Shown here one piece after another: positions 1 to 11,468 of a stretch of 64,000 nt of DNA. The notes beneath the pieces are model-generated. The model had not been told where the DNA came from and searched no databases. It saw only the letters and a list, made by a program, of their open reading frames with translations. The DNA comes from Trichuris trichiura (taxonomy: Eukaryota > Nematoda > Enoplea > Trichinellida > Trichuridae), in NCBI GenBank assembly GCA_037903355.1, contig JBAJFE010000061.1, positions 310,001-374,000 on the forward strand, given 5' to 3'. Position numbers and translations under genes: made by a program. How positions within the stretch are numbered: position 1 is the first letter of the stretch; each line of letters starts with the position of its first letter.

Positions 1-640
1 CTCCTGAACGTCGAACGTTTATTTACAAGGTTACGACGTTTTGGAAGGCACGCTGCGTAAACCTAATCTCTTGAGTTGGAGAGAAGTCATGCCTTACAGA
101 GGTACTTTCTAACACGGTAATTTTGTTTTGTTGTTAATAACATACTAATAATTCACGCACGTGCGAGAGGTCAGTGACTGGTTCGATGTGCTTAGCTGAT
201 ATTTGCAAGCCGCATTTAACTCATTCCCTCCTTGTGTCGAAGGTAGTATGAAGGAATCATCCCGTGCTGAGACGTGGTTTACCACGCGTAGGCTGCATTA
301 CCGTGGCGTGCAGGTTTATTTGTGCAATCTTCTCCATTCCTTTTTGTTATTTTTGGCAGGAAGCGGCGTCATCTTGAATCTGTTGTCCGACTTTCATAGT
401 TTTTATTGCCCGTGTTTATACACATGAATAACAAAATTGTCATTCTAAGGCGGCGGTGTTGTGGTGTCGAACCTACCGTTAAGTCGATGACCGCTCGCGT
501 ATATGATCTCAGTGAGTTAGAGGTCAAGGTCTGGCGTTCCATCGTGTACCACAGTACTGAGGTTCGATTCCGAACAGCACCACCTAAAGGAGTCACGTTT
601 TCCGGAGAACCGGCTAGTGAAGTAGATCAATCCTTTTGTA
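1..640 (+). repeat. Duplicated intron 10 sequence (copy A side)
   Basis: This aligns along its length to about 22690-23370 (for example CGTGCTGAG, GCATTACCGTGGCGTGCAG). It is not coding in either copy and marks this stretch as intron 10 of EGF copy A. Bases 641-710 follow before the Tigger insertion. Confidence 0.85.
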
Positions 641-878
641 CCGATGCGCAGTCGGTGTATCGCGGACATGATTTATGTGGAACAGAAAGCAATGAGTGTA
701 GAGCTATATACAGCATGCCCTGGTTATCCGCGGTTGTTGGTTCCAGGAATTTCCGTGTATAGTGAAGTCCCCTGCGCAAAATATGGAATCATTTGTAAGC
801 AACCTGCGCGCTTTCTTGTATACAGTACAAGTAGACGTGAAATTGCTTATAGTTAATAATATCAGTTAGTGCTAAATA

Positions 879-2392
879 CAGTAGGCCCTCGTTGTTCGCG
901 GTTTTTGGTTCCAGGACTTTCCGCGTATAAGAAATTCCGCGTAAAGTCAAGTCCCCTGCGCAAAATATAGAATCCTTTGTAAACAACATGCGCGCTTTCT
1001 CGTGTACACTACAAATAGACACGAAATTGCTGGTGGTTGCTAATATCAATTAGTGTTAAATAAATAGTTTAGTGAAGAACATCTTAAAGAAAATAATGAC
1101 ATTCAACTATCCAAAAATATATTGGAATGCGAATTACTTTCAGAATACACTGTTTCAGCTGTACGCGAAATATACAGGCTTTTATTGTTACGGTATTGCC
1201 CCGTTATTTCAGTATAAACAAAGTTAGTACGAAGCTACGGACAACATCGTAACGATGAACACTGCGTACTCCGCATGAACTACTACAGTTCCGTACAAAG
1301 AAACTGTTTCAATGATGTAAGCGAAAAGTAAAATCGCTGAACCTCAGCTGCCACCATCGATTCCATTTCGTCTTTAACAGCAATCGTTGCTTGCGCCTTC
1401 ACATCAGCTATGTTATCTTTTACTTGAATGTTGGGCAGGTAGACGATTTTTCAGGCGGTATGACCTTTTCCGCTGAGTGGCAGAGTTCATGCTGATGATA
1501 AGTCACTGGTGATCTGAAAGGCCTATGTTGAAAGTTAATTAACTTCTGCCGGCTGCAGAAGCAAAAGCGTTCCGAAAGCTTTGAGACAATCATCTTCTAT
1601 TGTCACCTAAGCATAAAATTCGTCTCTCAGCCTTCTCAATCTTCAACAATTAAAACCCAGGTCGTTTAGCAGCTGTCAGTATTGAGCAACGACTATCTTG
1701 GATGAACATAATGGGGTGACGATTCTGACATCGATTTGCACGTTTCACTAATAGAAGTGGTTAAACTATGCTGCAAATTGCATTTTTTTTACTTAAAATT
1801 GTTGCACACAAACGACATTTCAAGTTCAGTAGACTAAGCTGTGCTGTTACCATTTTCAATCTTTGCTGTTGTTAACGGACTTCTTAATCCATCAAGCAGG
1901 CAATTAGCTTAAGCAAATTTAAAACTTTGCTGCATTAAGGGATCTTACAATGTTTCTTCAGAAAACGTATGCAATGCAGCCTTTCTGAGACAGTCAATAT
2001 TGAAAACTTAACTGCTTCTATGGGTAAGGAAGTTTTTTACTATTCATAAGCCATTATGATTTAAGAAATTGACTTACAATAGCATGAGGCACCTAAGCTT
2101 AATTTGGGGCAATGAGAAACTAAAGGCAACAAGTGAGTGATAGCTCATCGCAGTAACACGAGGTATTAGCATTACGCGCAGGGTTGAGAAGACATAAGAA
2201 TAGAAAAAAACATTTTCTCAGGTCACGTCATGGAACCCTACCACTACCTACACAAAAAAGGATACTGCGCTGCTATCATGTTCAGCAGCGGTTCGTCAAT
2301 CTCTGCTAAAAATTAAGTCATTGTTTTCTAAAGACAAACCGCGTTGAGTCAAATCCGCGAATAAAAAGACCGCGTATAACGAGAGCCTACTG
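879..2392. mobile_element. Nested short Tigger derivative
   Basis: This 1.5-kb copy starts CAGTAGGCCCTCGTTGTTCG and ends GAGAGCCTACTG, and is flanked by TA on both sides (877-878 and 2393-2394). Its left part (about 941-1540) repeats outer-element sequence at 757-876 and 2395-2880. Its right part (1571-2392) repeats 8028-8821. It is therefore an internal-deletion derivative of the same family, with no transposase, inserted into the larger copy. Confidence 0.78.
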
Positions 2393-3291
2393 TAAATAGT
2401 CCGATGAAGAACATATGAAATAAAATAATGACATGCAACAATCGCAAAATACATTCCAATGCGAATTACTTTCAGAATACATTTTTTAGCTGTAAGCAAA
2501 GTATGCAAGCTTTTATTGTAACGGCATTGCCCCTTCACTTCAGTATAAACAAAGTTTGTACGAAGCTACGGACAACACCGTAACAATAAGAACTGCATAC
2601 TCCACATGAACTACTATAGTCCTGTACAAAGAAACTTTGTTTCAATGCTATAAGCGAAAGGTGAAATCGCTGAACCTCAGGTGCCGCCATTGATTCCAGT
2701 TCGTCCTTAACAACAATCGTCGCCATTGCAGTGCCTTCACGTTAGCTAAGATGTCTTTTACTTTAGCGTTGGTCAGCTAGATTTTTCAGGCGCTTAGCCC
2801 TAACCCACTGAGTGGCAGAGTTCTTGCTGATGATGAGTTACTGACGATCCGAAGGACCTAGGTTGAATGTTCCATTAAGAGTAGGTAAAAAAAAGAGTTC
2901 AATTGCAAAGAAAATATAAATTGCTAAGTTTTCTGAATCTCCACACCTAAGGGAACTGTGGCAATGATACTGTCTGCACATGCTCAACCTATACTCAGAC
3001 ATCGTAGAAGTGACTGCGTAATGTAAGGCGCTGACAACGTAGCAGTTCGTTTCCTCAATCACGTAACCATCATTTCGTCTAATGAAGCAATACATCTCGA
3101 AAAAAACTGTTTGAAATAGAAGTGCGAATGCAACGAAATTATAAATGGGGAAAGGGGAGTTCTTTCAAAGCCACTGTGTGAGCGATTCAAAGTCTTTGAA
3201 AAGAAACGAGCTTTCTTGCTGCACGTCAGACGGATCGTTAGCAGTGGGAAGTTCACCTAGCGAGCAACTGCTCTTGTGCTTTCTTTCAATG

Positions 3292-3575
3292 TTGAGTTTC
3301 TTTTACGGTAATTTTGTCCCGTTGATAATATTTTTTATTATTCCGGAGCTTTCCGGTCAAACGAGACCCGTCTTCAGCGGTGTTAATATAAAGCAATGAC
3401 GTAACGAAAATTCACGTGAATTTTCGTTCACGTCATTGCTTTATATTAACACCGCTGAAGACGGGTCTCGTTTGACCGGAAAGCTCCGGAATAATAAAAA
3501 ATATTATCAACGGGACAAAATTTCCGTAAAAGAAACTCAACATGAAACTATACGGTCCCGTACCAAGAAGTTACA
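3292..3575. repeat. Foldback element 1 with 13-bp target duplication
   Basis: A long palindrome with arms about 3292-3400 and 3415-3545, each with the CCGGAGCTTTC...GACCCGTCTTCAGCGG core. The right end reads GGTCCCGTACCAAGAAG; the left arm lacks that end. Direct copies of CTTTCTTTCAATG flank it at 3279-3291 and 3576-3588. It sits inside the large Tigger element. Confidence 0.78.
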
Positions 3576-3659
3576 CTTTCTTTCAATGTAAACTATAATG
3601 CAGTGGGGCCTTCTCAAAGTCCATTCGGTTGAAACACGAAGGCTTATCACTTTCAGAAC

Positions 3660-5345
3660 TGAAGTTTGAAGGCTCCGGAATTGCGGATGTGCTAGAGAAA
3701 AACATCGTTATACGTAATTGTTTCTGTTTTTTCTTCTCATCATCGAATAAGTGCTCAAGTGGCTTTAAGGATGCCGTTGTGCCTCAGGCGACGCTGAGTG
3801 CGCATTCCACTAATGGGTCATACTCGAGAATCTTGTCCTTTAAAACTTGCACCTGCTCAAAAACGTCCGCAGATTTTTCAATTGACCAGGCTGGCAGCTG
3901 TGTAGCCGCTAAATCTTCTGCGTCATCATCGCCGCTTGAAGATCTGCTCATTTCTTCAAGTTTCTGATTGGATAGAACTTCTCTATGATCTTATAGATGC
4001 TGTCTGATGTCACTTTCAGCCGAGCCAGAGAATCCTTCCGCACCAATTTCCCTCGCGATGTTCGGAGTATTTGTAACTTCTTCGTCAATGGAAGGGAAGC
4101 CTCTAAAGTCACTGACCGCAGCATTCCATAATGGCCACCAGCATGCATTTAAGCTCCGTGGCTTTATGGCCTGCACCGCCTTTGCGATAAGCACGATTGC
4201 ATTGGCAATTGTGAAAGTCTTCCGTCAGTCTGCAGCGCTGATCTCCGGAGTAGCATCAACGGCATCACGAATCTTCCCAAAAGTACAGCGTCTGTAAACC
4301 GTCTTAACAGACTTTGTAATTCCTTGATCAAGAGGGTGTAATGGCGGCGTCGATTTGGGAGGCAGAAACATTACTTCGACGTTCTCATCAGCAAAGCGGA
4401 CAGATTGCGGATGTCCAGGGGCATTGTCAATAATGAGCGGGACGTTGAAGGATAGCTCCTTGTGTCTAAGGTATGTCTTCACTTCAGGAATAAAGCATTG
4501 ATGGAACCATTCCAGAAACAAAATGGCAATCATTTAAGCCTTCCTACTGAGTTGCCAGAACACGGACAACCTATTTTTGTTTTTGTCATTTAAGGATCGC
4601 GGCGTGTGTACTCAGTAGATGACTCCTGGTTTAATCATATCACCCGCCACGTTTCCACACAACACAAGAGTAAGGTGATCTTTTAGCGGTTTAAATGCAG
4701 TAGCCTGTCTCACCTTATGGATGTAAGTGCAATTCCGCATCTTCTTCCAGAACAAGGCACTCTCATCACAATTGAACACTTGCTCTGGAAGGTAGCCCTT
4801 CTCATCAATCGCTACCTTGAACTCTTCAGGGAAAGCTAATGCAGACTTAATGTCAGCTGACGCAGCTTCTCCGGTGACTCTTCAGTTCTTGAGATTGTAA
4901 CTGTTCAAGTAGCTTGCTAACCATCCCCTAATTGTGATAAATTCCTTGTTCTCGCTCGCGTCTCCCATCAGACGGAAATGGTCAAAAAGGCGAGTGCTTT
5001 TCACGTATCATTTTGCCATCAATGGAAACGTGCTTCTGTGACATATCTTCTATCCACAAACTTAATGCCCTCTCAACCCTCAGAAGCATTTTATCGCGAA
5101 CGACGGACACTCTCTTCACTACGGTTGGGGCAGCACATGCGGTTTGGCGAATTTGAGCTTGTCTCTGCTTTACAGAGCGAATGCTGGATTCATTCTTTCC
5201 CACTCTACCGCCCATTTCAGCACATGACATGCCACTATTCAATAGGTCTAAAATCTTTATTCTCTCATAGAGTGGCAGCACTTTACGGTCCCCCTCTTTG
5301 GATGTGAAGAATTGCTTCGACCACTCACCTCCCTGCTGTCGGTCA
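3660..5345 (-). pseudogene. Decayed Tigger (TIGD-like) transposase
   Basis: On the minus strand, 5340-4982 encodes a CENP-B/psq-type helix-turn-helix region (YERIKILDLLNSGMS, GKNESSIRS) and part of the second DNA-binding domain (RALSLWIEDM). About 4900-4540 contains FNCDESALFWKKM, the first catalytic Asp block of the DDE_1 family. 4533-4225 has LIIDNAPGHPQ and FLPPKSTPPLHPLDQG, the second Asp block and its downstream signature. 4194-3660 continues as the C-terminal region. Stop codons and frame changes near 4980, 4860 and 4225 break it, so it should be inactive. Confidence 0.85.
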
Positions 5346-5824
5346 TCTCGTAAAAGTAACGAATGAAAATGAGCAAATGGGTTAATTTTGCTACTGATGA
5401 TAAACCAAGCTGCTCACGAAGCTTTTAGAACACATTCTTGTTGTCAGTGATAGCCTGCCAGAAGCGGTCTACTACATCCAAGGGTCTAATATAAATGCTG
5501 TTCAATCAGTGAAAGAGATTCCGTCTTCAGAAAGAGGTTGCTCAAAGAGTTAATGAGCTAATACGTCGCAGCTATTCTATTAGTAACTAATCGGAGCACT
5601 TCACAGTGCACTGAGGTCAAAACATTTCTTTACGATTGCATGTTAAACTACAGTGGCAGTGAGAGATCTTTCATGGTAGGTAAAGAGAGCGCTGAAAGAA
5701 ATGCTCTTCTTAAGTTAACCCTTCAATGAAATTATCGTCCCTTGTCTTACGCCAATCTATTACTATGTCTTCCTCAGCTTCATCAGTAACCCCCGCTGAA
5801 TCATTGTTTAGCATTCTTGTATCG

Positions 5825-6909
5825 CATAGGTTCTCAAAGTGGGCGATATCGCCCCCTGGGGGGCGATGAGGGAGCACAGGGGGGCGATGGGAACCTCGTG
5901 CGGGGGCGTTGGGAATCACATAAGAGGAACTCTGGCAGAATTATCCCTAGCGCAGGAGGGCCCTCAAAGAGACCTTCGTAAGAAGGGTCTTTCTTAACTC
6001 GCCCTAACTAGAAGTGGCGGCGGCAATTTCAAAGGAGGCCAAGTGGGAGTGGAGGGCGCAATGGAACAATGGCGTTTTTCTTCGCTCAACTCCTCCAGAA
6101 GTGGAGGCGGCAAATTCAAAAGCATTATGGGGCAAGAAGCGGCAAGTTATGGGCTGCTGTAGAAAACTTCTTTATTGCGTTTCCATCATCTTATCTAGCG
6201 GAATGCGGATTCAGCGCGGTTACGGAGCTGTTAAGCAGCAAGAGAAGTCGGCTAGATATAGTGAATCGAGGCGACCTTAGACTGATGATGACAAAGATGC
6301 AGCCAAACATAGACAACTTGCTCGTCCTGCGTCAAGCACACCCATCACATTGAGTAGTTTCCGTTCATGCGCAGTCGCAAACTTGCGTTATAGTTTCTTT
6401 TCATCTTTTCGGTTAAGCGTTTTCACTTCAATCTGGTTTGTTGTCACTACAATTCTGTTTGGTGTGGGTAAAAAGACAAATTGACGCACATTGTTTTTTT
6501 TCGGGAAAGGCTAATGAATGCTTCTTGCTTATGTGACTTTATGTTCTGACAAACGTGAGGAGATATGAAAGACAAGCAGAAATTTTCCCATCATAAAATG
6601 GTTGGTGGAAAAGCAGGAGTGATATAGTACGTCTACTACGTGACGAAGAATAAAAGTCTTTTCTGCAAGCATTTCTCCTGAGTAGTGGTATTGCAAAGAT
6701 TTTCCCACCGGGGGGGGGGGGGGACGGATGGAAAAGTTTACCGGGGGCGACGGATGGAAAAGTTTGAAAACCTAATGACCTCCCGGTTACGCCACGTCCT
6801 ACCTTTCAGCCAATCAGCGGACTCAAAATTGACCAATCAGAAGTGGGGGGCACTAGCGCTCGGGAACGTTCACAGGGGGGCGATGGAGCGAAAAGTTTGA
6901 GAACCTATG
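5825..6909 (+). mobile_element. hAT element with perfect 8-bp target duplication
   Basis: The ends are CATAGGTTCTCAAA (5825 onward) and its inverted copy TTTGAGAACCTATG (ending 6909). The flanks are identical 8-mers TTGTATCG at 5817-5824 and 6910-6917, the hallmark of hAT insertion. GGGGCGAT motifs repeat just inside both ends. Only the tail of a transposase remains, so it is a deletion derivative. A run of about 15 G at 6710-6723 lies inside. Confidence 0.9.
6069..6353 (+). pseudogene. hAT transposase C-terminal fragment (ZBED5/SCAND3-like)
   Basis: The frame encodes FPSSYLAECGFSAVTELL, then SKRSRLDIVNRGDLRLMM and PNIDNL, ending HQAHPSH-like (RQAHPSH) before TGA. This is the conserved dimerisation tail of the hAT group that gave rise to vertebrate ZBED5 and SCAND3-like genes. 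The catalytic N-terminal two thirds are absent. It lies inside the element with 8-bp duplications. Confidence 0.85.
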
Positions 6910-9017
6910 TTGTATCGTGTCATTCCTTGACATGTGCTCGTGCACATGGGAAACATTGCCTATGTCTGTTACGTAGCACGCACTGCAAGCATATTCTGTT
7001 TGCCAGATGACGCTTCGTTTACTGTACAGTAGTATCGTGGTTCCGCTATTCTTCAAGATAGACTTCAAATGGACACAGATATGAGTAGTTACGGGAATTT
7101 AATACTCACTGTTCGTTGATGACTGAGACTTGAGAAAGAACGCAAGTAACGGGCACTTTCGTAGTAACATTAGGCGTAAAGGCTCCGCAGATTTTGCTAA
7201 CGCTCACTCGACGTATGGCTAAAGATAACTTGTTGCGAGAAGCGGTTCGACGTACGGAAGCTTAATGTACCTTATGTTCAGTATGAACTAGGTCGGAAAA
7301 GCGAGAATTGCTCTAATGAATCAGAACATGCGGCACAGATTAATTCTTTAACCAGTTTTCAAACTTTTATAACACCCTGTCAACGATCACACTTTGCCTT
7401 TGATCTGTGAAGGTAGTAGATATGCTCTGAAGACTATCAAGGTCCATCTGGTTGCTTTCGAATTCGACGAAAGTTAAGGCACTTGTTCACAAACGGCTAC
7501 CCCTGATGCAGTCTCTTAATTAAACACAGTGAACAATGAGAAGCGAATGTTAGAACGACGTTCGATCAAGTAATCCGTATTGCCCACGTTGATAACCACG
7601 AAGAGAATGAAAAATTAAAACAGAGTTCTTATTTTTGCACCCTGCTTAGGTATGGTAGGTTATAATTGTGATGTGTAGTCTGTCATTTTGCTCAAACAAA
7701 CCGAAGGCACCCAGTTGCACAATTCTTTCCATGTTCTTAATTCACTTTGACGTCTCTGTCTCAGTTAATGGAAGGATTATGGCATACCAAGCCACTTGTG
7801 GTTATTCATTGGGTAACATACTCCCGTGACGTGTGATTTTCAGTGGGAGGACGAAAGAACTTTCAGGCAGAGATGGAGAAGCGTCAAGTTCAATGAAGCA
7901 TGAACTGTTCTGATCAGTAAAACCCTTAACCCTTTCTTCCGTGTTTTGCTCATAAAGACAGCTGCAGAGAACTAGACGTTCCATGTTTAATGAACTCCTG
8001 CTGGCGACAGAAGGAGAAGCTTCCTGGACGCTTTGAGACAATCATCTTCTATTGTCACCTGAGCATAAAATTCTTCTCTCAGCCTTCTCAATCTTCAACA
8101 AGACAAACCCAGGTCGTTTAGCAGCTGTCAGTATTGAGCAATGACTATCTTGGGTGAACATAATGGGGTGACGGTTCTGTTATCGATTTGCACTTTTTAC
8201 TAGTAGAAGTGCCTAAGGTATGGTGTAAATTGCATTTTTTATACTTAAAATTGTTGCACACCAAATGACATTTCAACTTCAGTAGGCTAAGCTGTCCTGT
8301 TAACTTTAGAACTTTGCTGTTGTTAACGGACTTCCCAATCTATCGAACAGGCAATTAGCTCGGGTAAATTTAAAGTTTTGGCGGATTAAGCGGTTTTACC
8401 GTGTTTTCTTCGGAAAACTTATGCAGCCTTTCTGAGACAGCGAATATTCAAACTTAATTGCTTGTATGTATAAGGAAGTTTATTACTATTTGTAAACCAC
8501 TATGACTTGGGAGACCGACTTACAATAGTATGAGGTACCTGTACCTAATTTGGGGAAATGGGAAACTAGAAGCATCAGGTAAGTGATAACTCATCATAGG
8601 AACACTAGGTACGAGCATTATGCGCGGAGTTGAGAAGCCATAAAAATAAAAAAACATTTTCTCAAAATGCATGGTGGAATCATACCACCGCATGCGCAAA
8701 AAAGGATACTGCGCCGATATTACGTTCAGCAGCAATTCGCCAGACCCTGCTGAAAATAAACTCATTGTCTTCTTAGCACAAACCGCGTTGGGTCAAATCT
8801 GCGGATAACGAGGACCTACTGTATGTACAAACTTGAACAAGTTTCATTTCACAACTCCCTCCCTTTGTTTTCCAGTGTTTTGCGCAAGAACAGTACAATC
8901 TTCTCTAGGCCCTCTGGATGTTTAAATGCTGCTTACGAGATATGACAGCGCTTGCCAGTAGCATTAACCGTTGGGCAATCTTTTGTTCTCGGTATTTATC
9001 TGCAATCTTTGCTTCAG

Positions 9018-9769
9018 ATAATAATCCGTGCATTCCTTCGCCATGCAAACATGACGCTTCATGCATTGTTAATGAAACGTCTCCATATGGTTATACATGT
9101 TTGTGCAAGCCTGGATTCTACGGTGGAATCTGCGAGGTCATTGAAGGGTCTGCTTTGCTCAGTAAGTACATTCTTCACACGCTTTGCTGTCTCTGCACCC
9201 TCTGCGCTGACTAATGTTTCTATACTGAGTGCATAATATTTTTGTAAACTGTTTGCCTAATCATTCGACGGGTTTTTTGTCTGATAAATTCTGTACGTTT
9301 TCTTTTCCGAGGGAATGTACACTAATGCTTGCTTTTCTTAACTCCATTTGCCTTGCTTTCGCTGTCTTTTATAATTGGGTGAGGAAGGGCCGCTGCTGAG
9401 TTTCAGCATTTATGCTCTGAGCTATTATTCGTCCACTTGGGTTGTTCTTCGCTATTTCATGACGCTAAGCAGAAATAATGATGTCTGTAAGAGCGGATGC
9501 TTCCTTTGCAACTGCATTTAGATTTTTATTCTAACCGGAGGTGGTCCTAAATTATTTTTGTGTAACTCATTTTACTGTGTAATAAAAAACATATTATTTT
9601 AGCTCCTACGTCATCTGGCTTTTCCGCAAGAGAAAATAACGTGAAACTAACCGTTCTTACACTGGTTCTTTTTGTGTTTCTGCTGGTCCAACGTGGTTTC
9701 GAGGGATCTGGTACACCTACTTTTCTTCTCTGGCAGTTCAGTAATAATAGATTCGCCTGCATGAAATAA
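9018..9769 (+). CDS. EGF-repeat membrane protein, copy A, last two exons
   Basis: This is the 3' end of a gene whose 5' part lies left of the window. Exon 9018-9161 (144 nt, phase 1-1) encodes a six-Cys EGF module starting NNPCIPSPC and ending GFYGGICE. It is followed by a GTAAGT donor. Exon 9603-9769 follows a TTTTAG acceptor and encodes a Ser/Thr linker, a hydrophobic helix (LTVLTLVLFVFLLV) and a short tail ending in TAA at 9767. The two exons have exactly the same lengths as exons 11 and 12 of copy B (23601-23744 and 24187-24353), and the intron and 3' flank also align. The preceding EGF exon is expected left of position 1, because 1-640 matches copy B intron 10. The anchor suggests a cell-surface protein. 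Ligand and function are unknown. Confidence 0.8.
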
Positions 9770-11468
9770 ACTCCTTAATGCGCAATGATATGATTCAGTA
9801 CGTTTTCACCGTCAAAATAGAGATCTGTTAAATTGTAGGTAAAATACGCTTCTTAGAGAATTCTTTATCCGCAAGAATAGATGTTCAATTGTGTTACGGC
9901 ATTGGTTGAATTGGTAAAATATGCTGTCGTCTTTAGCTGAGAAATGGACGTCCTTTATGTATGTTTCCGTGCTGCGATAGCGGTATCTAAGCTTTATGCT
10001 TTTATCACTTAGAAGTGACAATGCAATTTGTGTAAGGTTCTATAGGAAAGTCTACATAGGCTTCGTATAAGTGCGTAATATCTTGTTGTTAGAAGGGCAG
10101 TGGGAAAATTTGTAGATTTGTCTGCAGTAATGATGATTTCTTTTAAAAGCTGCAGATAAGTAGCTATTATGAAGAAGTAGGATGACACGAAACTGATTTA
10201 GTTCGAGGAATATTATTTGTTCATATGGTGACTGAGGAGTCAATGTCGTCTATATACTGTGTGCCAAGCAAATCTGAATGAAATTCTTGAAAGCTATCAC
10301 AAATGCATGACGGTGAGCGGTTACAATGATGCTTTCACCATACAGTGTCAGCAGATGAGAGACAGTATGTTTGATGGATCAGCGTGTTATATGGGCGCCC
10401 TGTCGTGAACGAAAATCTTGTTACTCGAAATGCTCTTTTTGTAGTTTTTCATTTCATCTTTCCTGATGTCACTATTCTTATGCACTGACTGGTGCATTCT
10501 TTATTAGAAGCGTTTAACAAATTGATTTGATAATAGAGCTTTTGCTTTACGAAGAATGGTTAACGCTGTAAGCTTAACCTGTTATGGGTTTTGCTCGTCA
10601 GGTACATTTCGTTGCTGCCTGTAATTATTGCTGATAGTTAGTTATGGTCGCTGCAGAGAGATAATAGTTTTAGTAGTAATAATCACAATGCTTAGAACTG
10701 CTATTTTGAAGACATCACTTTTTGGTCCCGAACCATTGGTTCTCGTGTTTGAATTTTTTAGTACAGAGTATTATGCATGTCCCGTTGAAAATACAAAAGC
10801 TTTAATGAAGTTCCGTAGCTTTCGGGCAGCGCGCGAACTGTGCGAAGTCGCCATTCAATGGGTTTCTAACGGTTTAGATCAAGTATTTTAAAGAGCTGTT
10901 TTTTGAAGTTTTCCTTGTCAGTCAGCCGACCGCGTCTCTTTTTGCGTTTATATTGTATCATCTTAGTATGTACCTGTTAATTTCTTTTCTGATTTTTTCT
11001 CCGTTGTTTTTTTATGTTTGTTGTATCCACTTCCTATTTTGTGTTCCATATATGTTAATTCATTTCATATTTATTCCATATGCTATGTAAATTTATCTAT
11101 TTTCCATTTTGCTCCACATGTGTTAATCCGTTCCAAGTTTACACCTTATTCTATGTAAATTTATACATTTTTTCTTATATTTTCTTATATGGTAGTCTGC
11201 GTATGTAATTTTATTTTTATGTAAATGTTTTACTCTATTTTTTCACTTGTTTCAAGCGTTCGTGTCTGCACTCAATTTAGCGAGCTGCAATTGGAACGCG
11301 TAACAATGTTTATCCATGGCTTGGTTTGTTTATTTGTTCGCTAGGATTTTCGTTTTGTCCTGAGGAAGACTTGAGCTGAGATTGGGGAACTCTTGAAAAA
11401 GACTCGAAAACTTAATTGTCTTCCAAGCCAGACAGTCTCTTCTCTTAGTCTGACCACGCATGGAATAA
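9770..11468. other. 3' flank of copy A and T-rich spacer
   Basis: 9770-10300 aligns with the 3' flank of copy B (24354-24930). The rest is spacer; 10900-11300 is strongly T-rich. No gene was recognised. Confidence 0.6.

Larger units (their letters stand above)
711..8821 (-). mobile_element. Tigger/pogo-type DNA transposon with nested insertions
   Basis: The left end at 711 (CAGCATGCCCTGGTTATCC) and the right end at 8821 (reverse complement CAGTAGGTCCTCGTTATCC) are imperfect terminal inverted repeats. Both are flanked by TA (709-710 and 8822-8823), the usual Tc1/mariner-superfamily target. The element lies between stretches that align to copy B intron 10 (1-640 with about 22690-23370; 8840-9017 with about 23430-23600), so it entered the intron of copy A. 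It carries a decayed TIGD-like transposase on the minus strand and three later insertions: 879-2392, about 3292-3575 and 5825-6909. Confidence 0.8.

Noticed and set aside
555..580. A tRNA-like B box (GGTTCGATTCC)
   Set aside because: No matching A box or acceptor stem could be found at the right distance, and the duplicated copy near 23235 does not keep the motif.
3629..3967. 112-codon + strand frame
   Set aside because: It is the complement of the C-terminal region of the minus-strand Tigger transposase.
1571..8821. Direct repeats 1571-2392 and 8028-8821 as LTRs of one retroelement
   Set aside because: Each copy ends in a Tigger-type terminal repeat next to TA, so they are right ends of two nested Tigger copies; no LTR retroelement genes lie between.
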